In this document: piece after piece, positions 1-7,367 of the stretch
Layout of the letters: every line of letters begins with the position of its first letter
Position numbering within the stretch: the first letter of the stretch is position 1
NCBI GenBank assembly: GCA_002298545.1
Contig: DBKQ01000085.1
Span: 1 to 18,012, forward strand
Direction of reading: 5' to 3'
DNA length: 18,012 nt
From: Prevotella sp. UBA746
GTDB lineage: Bacteria; Bacteroidota; Bacteroidia; Bacteroidales; Bacteroidaceae
Notes under the pieces: generated by a model
The model's input: only the letters and a program-made list of their open reading frames with translations
What the model was told of the DNA's origin: nothing
The model's database searches: none
Made by a program: the position numbers and the translations under genes

Positions 1-19
1 GGCGATAAACATAAAAAAC
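1..19 (-). repeat. Edge of a second, inverted copy of the 396-414 repeat
   Basis: Bases 1-19 are the exact reverse complement of 396-414 (GTTTTTTATGTTTATCGCC). The match runs to the first base of the window, and the inner side stops sharply after base 19. Continuing leftwards one would expect the mirrored quasi-palindrome, so 20-395 appears to be bracketed by two inverted copies of the same element. Confidence 0.8.
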
Positions 20-103
20 AATATTGCTCACAAATAAAGGACACCGCCTATTGAAAAAACAAACATTTGTACATGTTGATATTGTTGCTATAGGCTCAAT
101 CAA

Positions 104-201
104 TCTCTAATCCTTAGTCTCTAATCTTTAGTCTCTAATCCTTAATCTCTAATCCTTAATCTCTAATCCTTAGTCTCTAATCCTTAGTCTCTAATCCTTA
201 A
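104..201. repeat. 14-bp tandem repeat, seven copies
   Basis: Seven adjacent copies of TCTCTAATCCTTAG fill these 98 bases with no spacer. Variation is limited to the last base (G or A) and one C-to-T change in the second copy. The period is not a multiple of three and no open frame covers it, so it is a non-coding variable-number repeat rather than a protein repeat. Absence of spacers rules out a CRISPR array. Confidence 0.95.
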
Positions 202-261
202 ATATGTTTAAGTTGTACGGTTTAAAATGATAGTTCTGCTTATCAATAAATGATGTTCAAG

Positions 262-371
262 GTAGTAGGTGCGGTGTCTCACCGCACAGTAGCCAGAATA
301 CTATTACTATTTATAGATGGAAAATACAATATACCGTTACTCATTGTGCGGTGAGACACCGCACCTACTAC
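262..371. repeat. 27-bp perfect inverted repeat (REP/MITE-like element)
   Basis: The arms at 262-288 and 345-371 are exact reverse complements over 27 bases, separated by 56 AT-rich bases. Each arm also contains its own small hairpin, TGCGGTG-TCT-CACCGCA, so the element can fold either as one long stem or as two short hairpins. The GC-rich arms contrast with AT-rich surroundings. The layout resembles REP-type doublets or a small non-autonomous mobile element; no transposase is visible in the window. Confidence 0.85.
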
Positions 372-395
372 GATTCCTAACCGTACAGGTTGAAT

Positions 396-551
396 GTTTT
401 TTATGTTTATCGCCCTCTGATGAGTAAAAATGCCATAGGCATTGGCGATGTATTGACGGATTTCCGGCGAGAACTTGTTCTCGTAAGGAAATACGGCAAT
501 GCACCGCCAAACCCGAGGAACGAGGGTTTTACTCGTCAGAGGGTGTTTTTT
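396..551 (+). repeat. 135-bp quasi-palindrome with T-run (structured RNA or terminator-like repeat)
   Basis: From 411 to 545 the sequence folds back on itself. The outer arms 411-429 and 527-545 match at 17 of 19 positions, and both differences become G-U pairs if the plus strand is RNA. A middle helix joins about 449-465 with 485-502, and the tip is CGAGAAC-TT-GTTCTCG near 468-483. Each side carries an extra small hairpin (ATGCC-ATA-GGCAT near 429-441; AACCC/GGGTT near 509-527). Six T follow at 546-551. The stretch 396-414 is repeated inverted at 1-19, so the repeat unit extends outside the hairpin. Confidence 0.75.
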
Positions 552-812
552 CGGTTTTTGTCTAAAAATAGTGTGCTAACTTCCGATAATAAGCATTATC
601 ACCTCAAAAAAACAAAAGAGACTATCTTTTGTAGCTTCGCTATAATAATGATGCGACTCACCAGATGCACGAACATGCGACTTACGGCACATTTATGATA
701 CTTCCATGATACTTTTATGATACTTTTATGTAAAACAAACAGAAAAGTATCATTTTTGCATATATCTAAAGGACAGACCGTTATATCCAAAAACACATAA
801 AATAATGATACT

Positions 813-1568
813 TTGATACTTTTCTACGAAAAAAACATTTTCATGCGATGGATGGACGGCAAGACAAATGCCTACTGGTTCGGTTCCGGCACCCCTACCT
901 ATCTCATCGAGATGATGCGCAAGTTCGACGTCAAGCCAACCGACATCGCACCGATGTATGCCCGTGCCTCGGCTTTCGACGCTCCGACAGAGAATATGGA
1001 CACCCTAACACCACTGCTTTACCAAAGCGGATACATAACAATAAAGGACTACGACCCTGACACTGAGCTTTACCTGCTCGACCTTCCCAACAAAGAGATA
1101 AAGGTAGGGCTGTTTGAGACCTTGCTGCCAAAATATCTTGGCGGCAAGTATGCCGAGGCTGGCGACGTGACGATAGCACGCATGTCGGCACTAATCCGCC
1201 GCGACGACATCGACGGTGCGCTGCGTCTGCTCCGGGAATTTCTGCATACAGTGCCCTACTGCAACAACACCGACTACGAGGGTCACTACCAGCAGGTATT
1301 GTTCATCATCTTCACGCTACTGACGCATTTTCTCGTCGACGTGGAGGTACACACCCCCAACGGTCGTGTAGACATCGTGATGCTCACCCACACCCGGCTG
1401 TACATTCTTGAGCTGAAGCTCAACAAGGATACCGCCACCGCCATGCGCCAAATCAGCCTCAACGACTACGCCTCACGCTTCGCCCTATCGGGCAAGCCTA
1501 TAACAAAAGTGGGGATAAACTTCAGCGTGGAGAACAGAATGACGGATATTGAGTGGGTGGTGGAATAA
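813..1568 (+). pseudogene. 5'-truncated AAA-ATPase-like / PD-(D/E)XK_9 family protein
   Basis: The 251-residue frame matches the C-terminal half of the large Bacteroidetes family that joins an N-terminal AAA-ATPase-like domain to a C-terminal PD-(D/E)XK_9 (DUF1703) nuclease-like domain. Family-like sequence begins near residue 12 (YWFGSGTPTYLIEMMRKF is residues 21-38). The nuclease-like core shows GRVDIV with Asp187 and ELKL with Glu200 and Lys202. Full-length members are usually around 500 residues or more, so the Walker A/B part is missing and upstream DNA is unrelated repeat sequence. The start at 813 is only the first in-frame ATG, not a proven start. The final 163 bases recur at 3518-3680. 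It is the only plus-strand coding remnant apart from that second copy. Whether the fragment is still expressed cannot be seen. Confidence 0.8.
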
Positions 1569-1629
1569 AAGGGGAAAACGAATTACCCCACATGCAAACT
1601 GAAGTAAAAATAAAGAGTTGAAACATTTC

Positions 1630-3219
1630 TTATTTTATATTTACTCTCTTATATTTCTGATTGCTTGCCGTTGGATTCTCAGGATTTGTCATCTGTAAAT
1701 AACCTGCTACCACAAGGGAAGAGATATAACGTTCACGATTCTTGGTCTGATTTGACAGGCCTAATCGTTCCATAATTTCTGCAGATGTTCGTGGCACAGA
1801 ACAGAAATTAATAATGTCCTTCTGCTTGTTAGTCAAAGTTACTCTTTTAGATTTATGACTTTCGACTTGGTTACTTTTTTCATCAACTTCGTTACCGACT
1901 TGGTTACCTTTTACCTCGACCTGGTTACTATTTTCACCTACTTCGTTACCGACTTGGTTACTTTTTTCACTAACGAAGTTACTTTCTCCTCTCCAAATTG
2001 TAATTACAAACTCCTGCAACTTGTCGTTATTGGTAAACGTAACATTTACATCCTCATCAAGCGCACGAGTGATGCCACTGCCAACACCTGTGTATGGCAG
2101 CAAGTATATGGCATTGTTGAAAAGGAACGTATTGCGAGGCATGGAAGTACCAACCTTGATATCTTCGATGGTGAGTCCGTTAGGCAATGCGCCAGGACTA
2201 TGAATCTCCACACGATTGTCAAAAATAAAAATGCGAACAGGTGCTTTTAGGTTCAGTGAGCGGTGTACAAGACTATTGACCGTGAATTCCACCAAACTGC
2301 TATAAGGTATTTCCAACTTACCCATGCTGTTGAACTCCTTTTCCACTTGAATATTATGCAGATTGCGAGTAAGAAAGTCCATAATTGTGTCATACTGATG
2401 CAGGAGATTACCTTCCATATCAGCATCATTCACCTTGTCACGGAACACCTTTCCACCGATACTATTACCTGCAAAACAGATACACTTGGCTGTCATTACC
2501 GGCATCCAACGCTGTGTGTATTTACCAAACAGAAGGATAGCCGCAACAGTCAGCATACCATCGGGACGGATAAAACGCAAGTTGCGAAGAATCTTTTCGC
2601 AGTCATGCCCTTTAGCTATGGCAGAACATACTGCATCAAGCGAAGCCTCATTGAAAGCATCACCTGTCAAACCTCTTTTCACCAATACCCTCTCAAAGCG
2701 ATTACATAGGAACGACTTTATCGTCTTTTCATCAAGATCATTGATGGTTGCGCCCCTAACACCTGCCTCATCTGGAACGAAGCTACCGCAAGCTGTCATC
2801 ATTTCTGCAAGCTCAGCATTATCGAATACCTTACGCTTGTCGGCACCATTTTTTACCCAAACAATACCTTTATTGTCATGATAGGGTTTGTTTAGTCCTT
2901 CCTTGATAGTGGCAACAACCAAGTAATCACATTCTACCTCAACAGTATCAATTTTTATCAGAATAGATGGCACAACGTTCTCTGAAGCAATGTCGCTCAA
3001 CAGGTTAGTAGTTTCTTGCACCTCAGAATAGGATAAGGCATTTATCTCTCCCGTTTTATCCTTGATGCCAACAACGAGTTTTCCACCATATGAATTACTA
3101 AAAGCAACAAACTCACAGGCAATATCATATTTGTCGAGAATACGTTCCTTGAACTGCACTCCCGACACCTCGCCTGCTTTTATCTGTTTCAGTATATCGT
3201 CCATCATTCTTTGATACAT
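1630..3219 (-). CDS. AlbA_2/Schlafen-type DNA-binding protein with GHKL-like ATP-binding domain and winged helix
   Basis: This 529-residue cytoplasmic protein belongs to the family often named ATP-binding protein or putative transcriptional regulator. Residues about 12-125 form an AlbA_2 domain: the FKE motif holds Glu25 and SNSYGGKLVVGI follows at about 41-52. Residues about 300-400 form an HATPase_c_4-like region with FTVNSLVHRSL and GVGSGI motifs. A hydrophilic linker contains near-repeats of NQVGNEV and NQVE, encoded by a 22-bp repeat seen at 1886-1907 and 1940-1961 (54-bp step). A C-terminal winged-helix-like part (TSAEIMERLGLS) ends the protein. The first ATG (MYQRMMDD) is used; a second lies five codons in. 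It is oriented against the neighbouring nuclease remnants and lies between two direct copies of their tail. Target genes or a defence role are not visible. Confidence 0.85.
   Translation of the reverse strand: MYQRMMDDILKQIKAGEVSGVQFKERILDKYDIACEFVAFSNSYGGKLVVGIKDKTGEINALSYSEVQETTNLLSDIASENVVPSILIKIDTVEVECDYLVVATIKEGLNKPYHDNKGIVWVKNGADKRKVFDNAELAEMMTACGSFVPDEAGVRGATINDLDEKTIKSFLCNRFERVLVKRGLTGDAFNEASLDAVCSAIAKGHDCEKILRNLRFIRPDGMLTVAAILLFGKYTQRWMPVMTAKCICFAGNSIGGKVFRDKVNDADMEGNLLHQYDTIMDFLTRNLHNIQVEKEFNSMGKLEIPYSSLVEFTVNSLVHRSLNLKAPVRIFIFDNRVEIHSPGALPNGLTIEDIKVGTSMPRNTFLFNNAIYLLPYTGVGSGITRALDEDVNVTFTNNDKLQEFVITIWRGESNFVSEKSNQVGNEVGENSNQVEVKGNQVGNEVDEKSNQVESHKSKRVTLTNKQKDIINFCSVPRTSAEIMERLGLSNQTKNRERYISSLVVAGYLQMTNPENPTASNQKYKRVNIK
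1886..1961 (-). repeat. 54-bp-step coding repeat in the linker of the AlbA_2 protein
   Basis: A 22-base word starting ACTTCGTTACCGACTTGG occurs at 1886-1907 and again exactly at 1940-1961. The 54-base step equals 18 codons, and weaker copies of the GGTTAC word lie between and to either side. The repeat stays in frame and encodes Asn-Gln-Val-Gly-Asn-Glu-Val units in a charged linker, so copy-number change would alter linker length without a frameshift. Confidence 0.8.
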
Positions 3220-3517
3220 TCTTTGTTTAACAAATAGTTACCTTCAATCTGTTTACATCTTTTCTATACATTTTTGTATAACAGGTAAATATGTTTGCAA
3301 AACTACAATAATAAATTCCAACAAAGATACAAATGTGTATAAGCAAAAACACCCCACACGATTTAAGCATTGTCAAGAGGCTTGGCGAGGACTGACACTG
3401 CAAAGATACAAATAATCATTGACAATACAACATTTCCGCAAGAAAAGTCATACAGAACAGCAAGTTCATACCGAACTCAGGTATATAAATATAAGCCACA
3501 CGATTCCTTGTCGTAAA
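3220..3517. other. AT-rich intergenic region, no gene seen
   Basis: Nothing protein-coding is supported here. The word CAAAGATACAAA occurs at 3322-3333 and 3401-3412; read on the minus strand it includes TATCTTTG, which fits the Bacteroidetes -7 element, but no TTTG lies at the expected 19-21 base distance. Another -7-like word, TAGTTTTG on the minus strand at 3298-3305, also lacks a well-spaced -33 element. The promoter of the AlbA_2 gene is therefore not fixed. Confidence 0.5.
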
Positions 3518-3678
3518 TTGAGCTAAAACTCAACAAGGATGCCGCCACCGCCATGCGCCAAATCAGCCTCAACGACTACGCCTCACGCTTCGCCCTATCG
3601 GGCAAGCCAATAACAAAGGTGGGGATAAACTTCAGCGTGGAGAACAGAATGACGGATATTGAGTGGGTGGTGGAATAA
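3518..3678 (+). pseudogene. Second copy of the PD-(D/E)XK_9 C-terminal tail (fragment)
   Basis: This stretch repeats 1408-1568 with only five base differences over 163 aligned positions (to 3680). It keeps the reading frame from the ELK catalytic motif through SGKPITKVGINFSVENRM to the same TAA stop. Upstream of 3518 the similarity ends abruptly and no start codon or earlier domain is present, so it cannot make a functional protein. It is a gene remnant left by a duplication, by an insertion, or by loss of a neighbouring paralogue. Confidence 0.85.
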
Positions 3679-3726
3679 AAAGGCTGGAAATGTTATTGTT
3701 CCATTTGTGAACTGCTCTTACAAAAG

Positions 3727-3773
3727 ATTCCGCCATAACACATGTCAGATGTTTTGCTGTGTTATGGCGGAAT
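3727..3773 (-). terminator. 15-bp perfect stem-loop downstream of the BACON gene
   Basis: The arms at 3727-3741 and 3759-3773 (ATTCCGCCATAACAC and its complement) pair perfectly around a 17-base loop. It lies 24 bases past the stop of the minus-strand BACON gene, and on that strand it is followed by CTTTTG, a short U-run. It also follows the plus-strand nuclease remnant, so it may act in both directions. The short U-run makes an intrinsic terminator likely but not certain. Confidence 0.55.
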
Positions 3774-3797
3774 GCTATAATCTTGTTTCTGTGTATA

Positions 3798-5213
3798 TTA
3801 TCTTCTCATTATCCGCAGACCTTTGGCAAACTTCTCGATATCGGCCTTCTTCGGCTTTTTAAACGGCTTTGCCTTCATTGCTCCCTGCGGTGCAACGAAT
3901 TTTACGCTTTTCTTGCTCTTTGCATTTGAGCCAGTTGAAGCATACGATTTGCATACATTGCCTGAGAAGGCATTGTTGTCGTCAACTCCCCACGTCCATA
4001 TAAGGAAAGAATACTCGTCCGACTCTTTCGTGTAGTTTGTTACACCGTCGTTGAGATAATAATCATAGTTAGGATGACCGGCCTTGTCGTTAATCCACTC
4101 ATTAATCTCCTTTGCCAATAATATCGACGGGAAAATATTGAAGAACTCGGCAGACTCGTTTACTGCCAACATTCTATAGTAGTGGTGACACCGCTTCTGT
4201 TTCACTATACTGCATTTCCAATAAGGATACGAATATATGGCTGTAACAAATGCGTCGCAATAGTTTGAACTTGACTTTGTTGTGAATTTCTTTATCAGCA
4301 TCGGTCCGTATTTTCTTGACTTTCCATCTCCAGTATATGGAATACAGCAATAGATATAGTTCTTTCCAGGAGTAAAATCACTTCCTACGGCATAAGCTAT
4401 CTCCTTTGCACTCTGACTGGTTTCCGTGAGGACTTCATTGTATATATCCTCTTCTGTCTTTACGGAGAGAGCATACTCCTGATAATAAGCCTCATGATAT
4501 CCGAGAACATTTTTGTCGAAAATCAAGTCAGCATACCATCCGTCGCTCATTGTTATTTCGTTAGCCGTGCTGACATGAATGTCGGCAAAGCTCGCTGCCT
4601 GTGTCACCTTTACTTTTGCTGTCTTGCTGCCGGCAGTAATGTTCAACTCTGCAATACGCTCCTTTTCGCTGAAGTTCTTTTCCGTTGTCGTGATGGTAAT
4701 TGTTGTGTTTCCGGTGCCCTGTGTTGCTGTAAGCGATATCCACTCGGGAATTCCGGTGATTGTCCATGCAGAATTGGTAGTTATTTCAAAATTCACCGTT
4801 GCACCCTTGTCTGCAGACAACTGAGGGTCTGACGGCGATACGCTAAGACTTAACCCTGCCTTCTGTGTAGCCCGGATTGTCTTTATCAGATCACCTGCTG
4901 TTACGGTTATCTCTGCCGAACGGCTAACAGGCTCCGGGTTATCCTCCGTTACAGAAATTTCCACTGTGGCATTACCGCTGCCTTGTCTCTGCGAAAGACT
5001 GAGCCAGCTTTCCGTTGTCGTCATAGTCCATTTTGTGTTGCTCTGGATGTCTACATTCGCGCTGCCGTTGCCTGTTGCTTCAAACTGTAATGATGTTGGC
5101 GATACAGACAGCGTTGGCTCCGGATCGTCGCTACTGCTGCAAGATGCTATGAACGTGGCTGCAAGAAGAGCCATCAGCATCGTCTTTTTGACGTTTGTGT
5201 CGGTTACTTTCAT
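3798..5213 (-). CDS. BACON-domain surface lipoprotein
   Basis: The 471-residue product starts with a lipoprotein signal peptide (residues 1-24) with lipid-accepting Cys25. SSSDDPEP follows directly, matching the acidic Ser/Asp export signal that sends Bacteroidetes lipoproteins to the cell surface. Two BACON modules follow at about 34-118 and 119-208. Each begins LSVSP and carries the ESWLSLS or EWISLT strand and the TEDN/TEKN segment; BACON modules are known as carbohydrate- or mucin-binding linkers. Residues about 215-430 show no family I recognise and are rich in Tyr and Cys. The last 30 residues are strongly basic. It lies 102 bp downstream of the beta-barrel gene, so it may be the last cistron of the envelope operon or be separately transcribed. 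No SusC/D or glycoside hydrolase neighbour is present, so a sugar ligand is only inference. Confidence 0.8.
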   Translation of the reverse strand: MKVTDTNVKKTMLMALLAATFIASCSSSDDPEPTLSVSPTSLQFEATGNGSANVDIQSNTKWTMTTTESWLSLSQRQGSGNATVEISVTEDNPEPVSRSAEITVTAGDLIKTIRATQKAGLSLSVSPSDPQLSADKGATVNFEITTNSAWTITGIPEWISLTATQGTGNTTITITTTEKNFSEKERIAELNITAGSKTAKVKVTQAASFADIHVSTANEITMSDGWYADLIFDKNVLGYHEAYYQEYALSVKTEEDIYNEVLTETSQSAKEIAYAVGSDFTPGKNYIYCCIPYTGDGKSRKYGPMLIKKFTTKSSSNYCDAFVTAIYSYPYWKCSIVKQKRCHHYYRMLAVNESAEFFNIFPSILLAKEINEWINDKAGHPNYDYYLNDGVTNYTKESDEYSFLIWTWGVDDNNAFSGNVCKSYASTGSNAKSKKSVKFVAPQGAMKAKPFKKPKKADIEKFAKGLRIMRR

Positions 5214-5315
5214 AAATGATTGTGCACTATGTCCGTGTCGTGCGCAACTTCTAAATAAAAATTCAATTTAAACAATACTTATATATATTTCTCTATTAAG
5301 GCTAAGTCTTCTTTT

Positions 5316-5945
5316 TTAGAATTTGTATCCCACGGTTACGTATGCTGCCTGGTTGTATATCTTTACATCGGCATCACTCGGAGCAAAGCTGATAAAACCT
5401 CTCTCGTATTCCAGACCAAACACGAAACGATGGTACTCAAAGTCTACACCAACATCTACACCGGCATCAAAACGCTTTGCATCCAGGTCGCTGAACATAT
5501 CCTGACTGTCTGAATCCGACATACCTTCAATACTTGCTTTTGCCGTTACGTCTCCTGTAATGCCATATGCACAGTAAGGACCAGCTTTTAAGGTCAGGTT
5601 CCAATCGTTGCTGATGTTGAAGCGATAGGCTGCAAGTATCGGAATCTGTACATAGATAGGACTGTATGTTTCCTCTAAGTCAATATCATAGCCTCCATAA
5701 TACCCCTCATTCTCCCATTTCGTTCCCTTCAGAGCGATTTCGAGAGAAGGCATAAGAGAGAAATTGGTAGACAGAGGTTTTTCGATGCCTACGCCGATTT
5801 TTCCTACAAGTTTTCCCTTCATGTCGCCATCACCATCGCTGCTACACATAGCCATACCACCACCAAGTTTTACATTCCAAGTGATTTGTGCAGATGCCGT
5901 TAGTCCAACTGCCAACGCAATTGCCGTCGTAAGTAGTTTCTTCAT
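5316..5945 (-). CDS. Outer-membrane beta-barrel protein (OMP_b-brl family)
   Basis: The 209-residue protein has a Sec signal peptide (MKKLLTTAIALAVGLTASAQ) likely cleaved after Ala19 (ASA-Q). The mature part alternates polar and hydrophobic residues in amphipathic strands and ends in Phe after AAYVTVGYKF, the usual C-terminal signal for barrel insertion. Length and layout fit the eight-stranded PorT/OmpX-like outer-membrane barrels common in Bacteroidetes. It lies 36 bp downstream of the PEGA gene on the same strand, so it is probably co-transcribed and could be the outer-membrane partner of the periplasmic proteins encoded upstream. A long acidic, serine-rich loop (about residues 150-162) may be surface exposed. 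The specific function is not recognisable. Confidence 0.8.
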   Translation of the reverse strand: MKKLLTTAIALAVGLTASAQITWNVKLGGGMAMCSSDGDGDMKGKLVGKIGVGIEKPLSTNFSLMPSLEIALKGTKWENEGYYGGYDIDLEETYSPIYVQIPILAAYRFNISNDWNLTLKAGPYCAYGITGDVTAKASIEGMSDSDSQDMFSDLDAKRFDAGVDVGVDFEYHRFVFGLEYERGFISFAPSDADVKIYNQAAYVTVGYKF

Positions 5946-5981
5946 AATCGTAGTTTTTATGTTTATAAAGTTAATTAAAGC

Positions 5982-7361
5982 CTATTTGATTTTTATGCTG
6001 TTGCCCTTTCTCAGGTCTTGCTCGTTTATGCCGCCTGATATATGAAATATCATGCCACGGTTGTCGCGGAAGGCATTCTTGCCGACCACCCTTATGCTGG
6101 AGGGGATTGTAACGACAACAAGGCTGCGGAATTCGGCGAATGCGAACTTCTCTATTGTCTTTATTCCTTCCTGTATCGTAAGCATCTTTGCCGAATAGTT
6201 GTTGCCGTTGATATGGGTGTCAATATCGGTTACAGGATAGCTGTTGCCGTCGTAAACGACCTGCGACGGTACGGTTACGTTCAAGGCGTCCTCGTTCCAT
6301 CCCGTTATCGTTACATATCCTTTATGTGCCTTGCATTTGAACATTACGCCGTCATAGGAATACTTAAACGACTTGTTTAATGCCTTCGGGGGAGTCATTG
6401 CCTCTGATGAGCTGCCAAAAGCCGCCGGCACAGCGGGGGCAACAAGCGCCGAAGGCTCTGTGCTCTTTATTTGCTGCGGTTCGGCAGCCGTCTGCTCCGC
6501 TTCATGACTCTGCTCTTCAAGCTTCATCTGCGCATAATGACTGCCCTTTTGTTTCTTTGACTTCGAGGCTTTTTCTTTCTTTTCCGCCTTCGGCTTACTC
6601 ATTTTATTGTCGTTTTTCTTCTTAAATACCGACAAAGCTCCAAGCACGTTTTTCTTTTTCTTCTTATTCTTCTTCGTCTCCGTATCTTCAGCTTTCTGCT
6701 CTACGGTTGCATCGGCTATAAGATTTGCCGAAACGATGCCCGGTGCATATTCATTAAGTTTTATAGTTCCCTCATATACGGTATAGCCCTCTGCGGCAAC
6801 GATATAACTATGTTCACCCACGGGGAGCTGTAGTTCCAGAGAGCCGTTGCTCTTGTAGGGTTTTGAATCCACAAGCACCATGGCATTTGCCGGAGAATAA
6901 TTGATTACCATCTTCTGAAACTTCGTCTCACCCGGTTGCTCCTGTTGCTGCACTGACGCCACAGAAGCTACTGGAGCATCGGGGATTTCTATCACCATCT
7001 CGTAAACTCTGTTACTTTCAAGTCCGTTAATCTTATAGTTCTGGAAAAGTACTCTTACAGGCAAGTGGTTTTTAAGATGTATCTTCATATTGCGCGAGCC
7101 TTTACACATATACACCCATTTCTCCACTCCACGGTTAACGATACTGCCAATCTTGTTTCCCTCAATGCGCTCGATATTGTCGACTACCTGTATTTTCACC
7201 AACGCACACAAGGCTCCGTTAAGGTCTTTACGCCGGTCGCTGCTCGGTATATGGTCGTTTGTCAACGTGAAGCTCTTTACCTTTGCCGCCTTCTGCGCAT
7301 CTGCACAAAGGGGGAAGAGGAAAGAGATAAACATTATATATATTATTATCCGTTTCATCAT
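5982..7361 (-). CDS. Secreted PEGA-domain protein with Lys-rich linker and BspA-like leucine-rich C-terminus
   Basis: The 459-residue protein begins with a signal peptide (hydrophobic core 4-18, cleavage near ADA-Q at 22-23). Residues about 25-130 are an unassigned domain. Residues about 152-215 form a PEGA domain, seen from NAMVLVDSKPYKSNGSLEL and the LPVGEHSYIVAAEGY core; PEGA domains are beta-sandwich modules of surface and secreted proteins. Residues about 225-275 are an extreme Lys-rich stretch, followed by a Glu/Gln/Ala/Pro-rich segment. The C-terminus (about 340-455) has LRR_5/BspA-like signs such as IKTIEKFAFAEFRSLVVVTIP. The gene lies 6 bp after the NTF2-like gene, indicating tight co-transcription. 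The basic linker may bind peptidoglycan or acidic polymers; that is inference. Confidence 0.75.
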   Translation of the reverse strand: MMKRIIIYIMFISFLFPLCADAQKAAKVKSFTLTNDHIPSSDRRKDLNGALCALVKIQVVDNIERIEGNKIGSIVNRGVEKWVYMCKGSRNMKIHLKNHLPVRVLFQNYKINGLESNRVYEMVIEIPDAPVASVASVQQQEQPGETKFQKMVINYSPANAMVLVDSKPYKSNGSLELQLPVGEHSYIVAAEGYTVYEGTIKLNEYAPGIVSANLIADATVEQKAEDTETKKNKKKKKNVLGALSVFKKKNDNKMSKPKAEKKEKASKSKKQKGSHYAQMKLEEQSHEAEQTAAEPQQIKSTEPSALVAPAVPAAFGSSSEAMTPPKALNKSFKYSYDGVMFKCKAHKGYVTITGWNEDALNVTVPSQVVYDGNSYPVTDIDTHINGNNYSAKMLTIQEGIKTIEKFAFAEFRSLVVVTIPSSIRVVGKNAFRDNRGMIFHISGGINEQDLRKGNSIKIK

Positions 7362-7367
7362 TTATGC

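Larger units (their letters stand above)
1..812. other. Gene-free repeat-rich region
   Basis: No credible coding region is visible here; the longest open frame (390-698, plus) runs across hairpin DNA and has no protein-like composition. The stretch holds several nested repeats listed separately: a 14-bp tandem array, a 27-bp inverted repeat, a 135-bp quasi-palindrome and a 19-bp inverted repeat reaching the window edge. Around 696-812 the short word ATGATACTT(T) recurs about five times and is met by an inverted AAAAGTATC near 743, just before the truncated gene starts. The mix suggests a site of repeated insertion and deletion. Confidence 0.7.

Noticed and set aside
104..201. Possible CRISPR array from regularly spaced repeats
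   Set aside because: The 14-base units are directly adjacent, with no spacers; it is a tandem repeat.
390..698. 102-codon plus-strand open frame
   Set aside because: It runs across the quasi-palindrome and its T-run, has no domain or protein-like composition, and is explained by the repeat.
2263..2881. Two 148-codon plus-strand frames
   Set aside because: Both are antisense to the AlbA_2 gene, whose domains are recognisable in the minus strand.
3298..3329. Promoter for the AlbA_2 gene
   Set aside because: Two -7-like words exist (3298-3305 and 3322-3329, minus strand), but neither has a TTTG at 19-21 bases; distances by eye are about 16 and 14.
3798..5213. Polysaccharide utilisation locus suggested by the BACON lipoprotein
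   Set aside because: There is no SusC/SusD pair, no carbohydrate-active enzyme apart from the distant peptidoglycan lysozyme, and no hybrid two-component regulator in the window.
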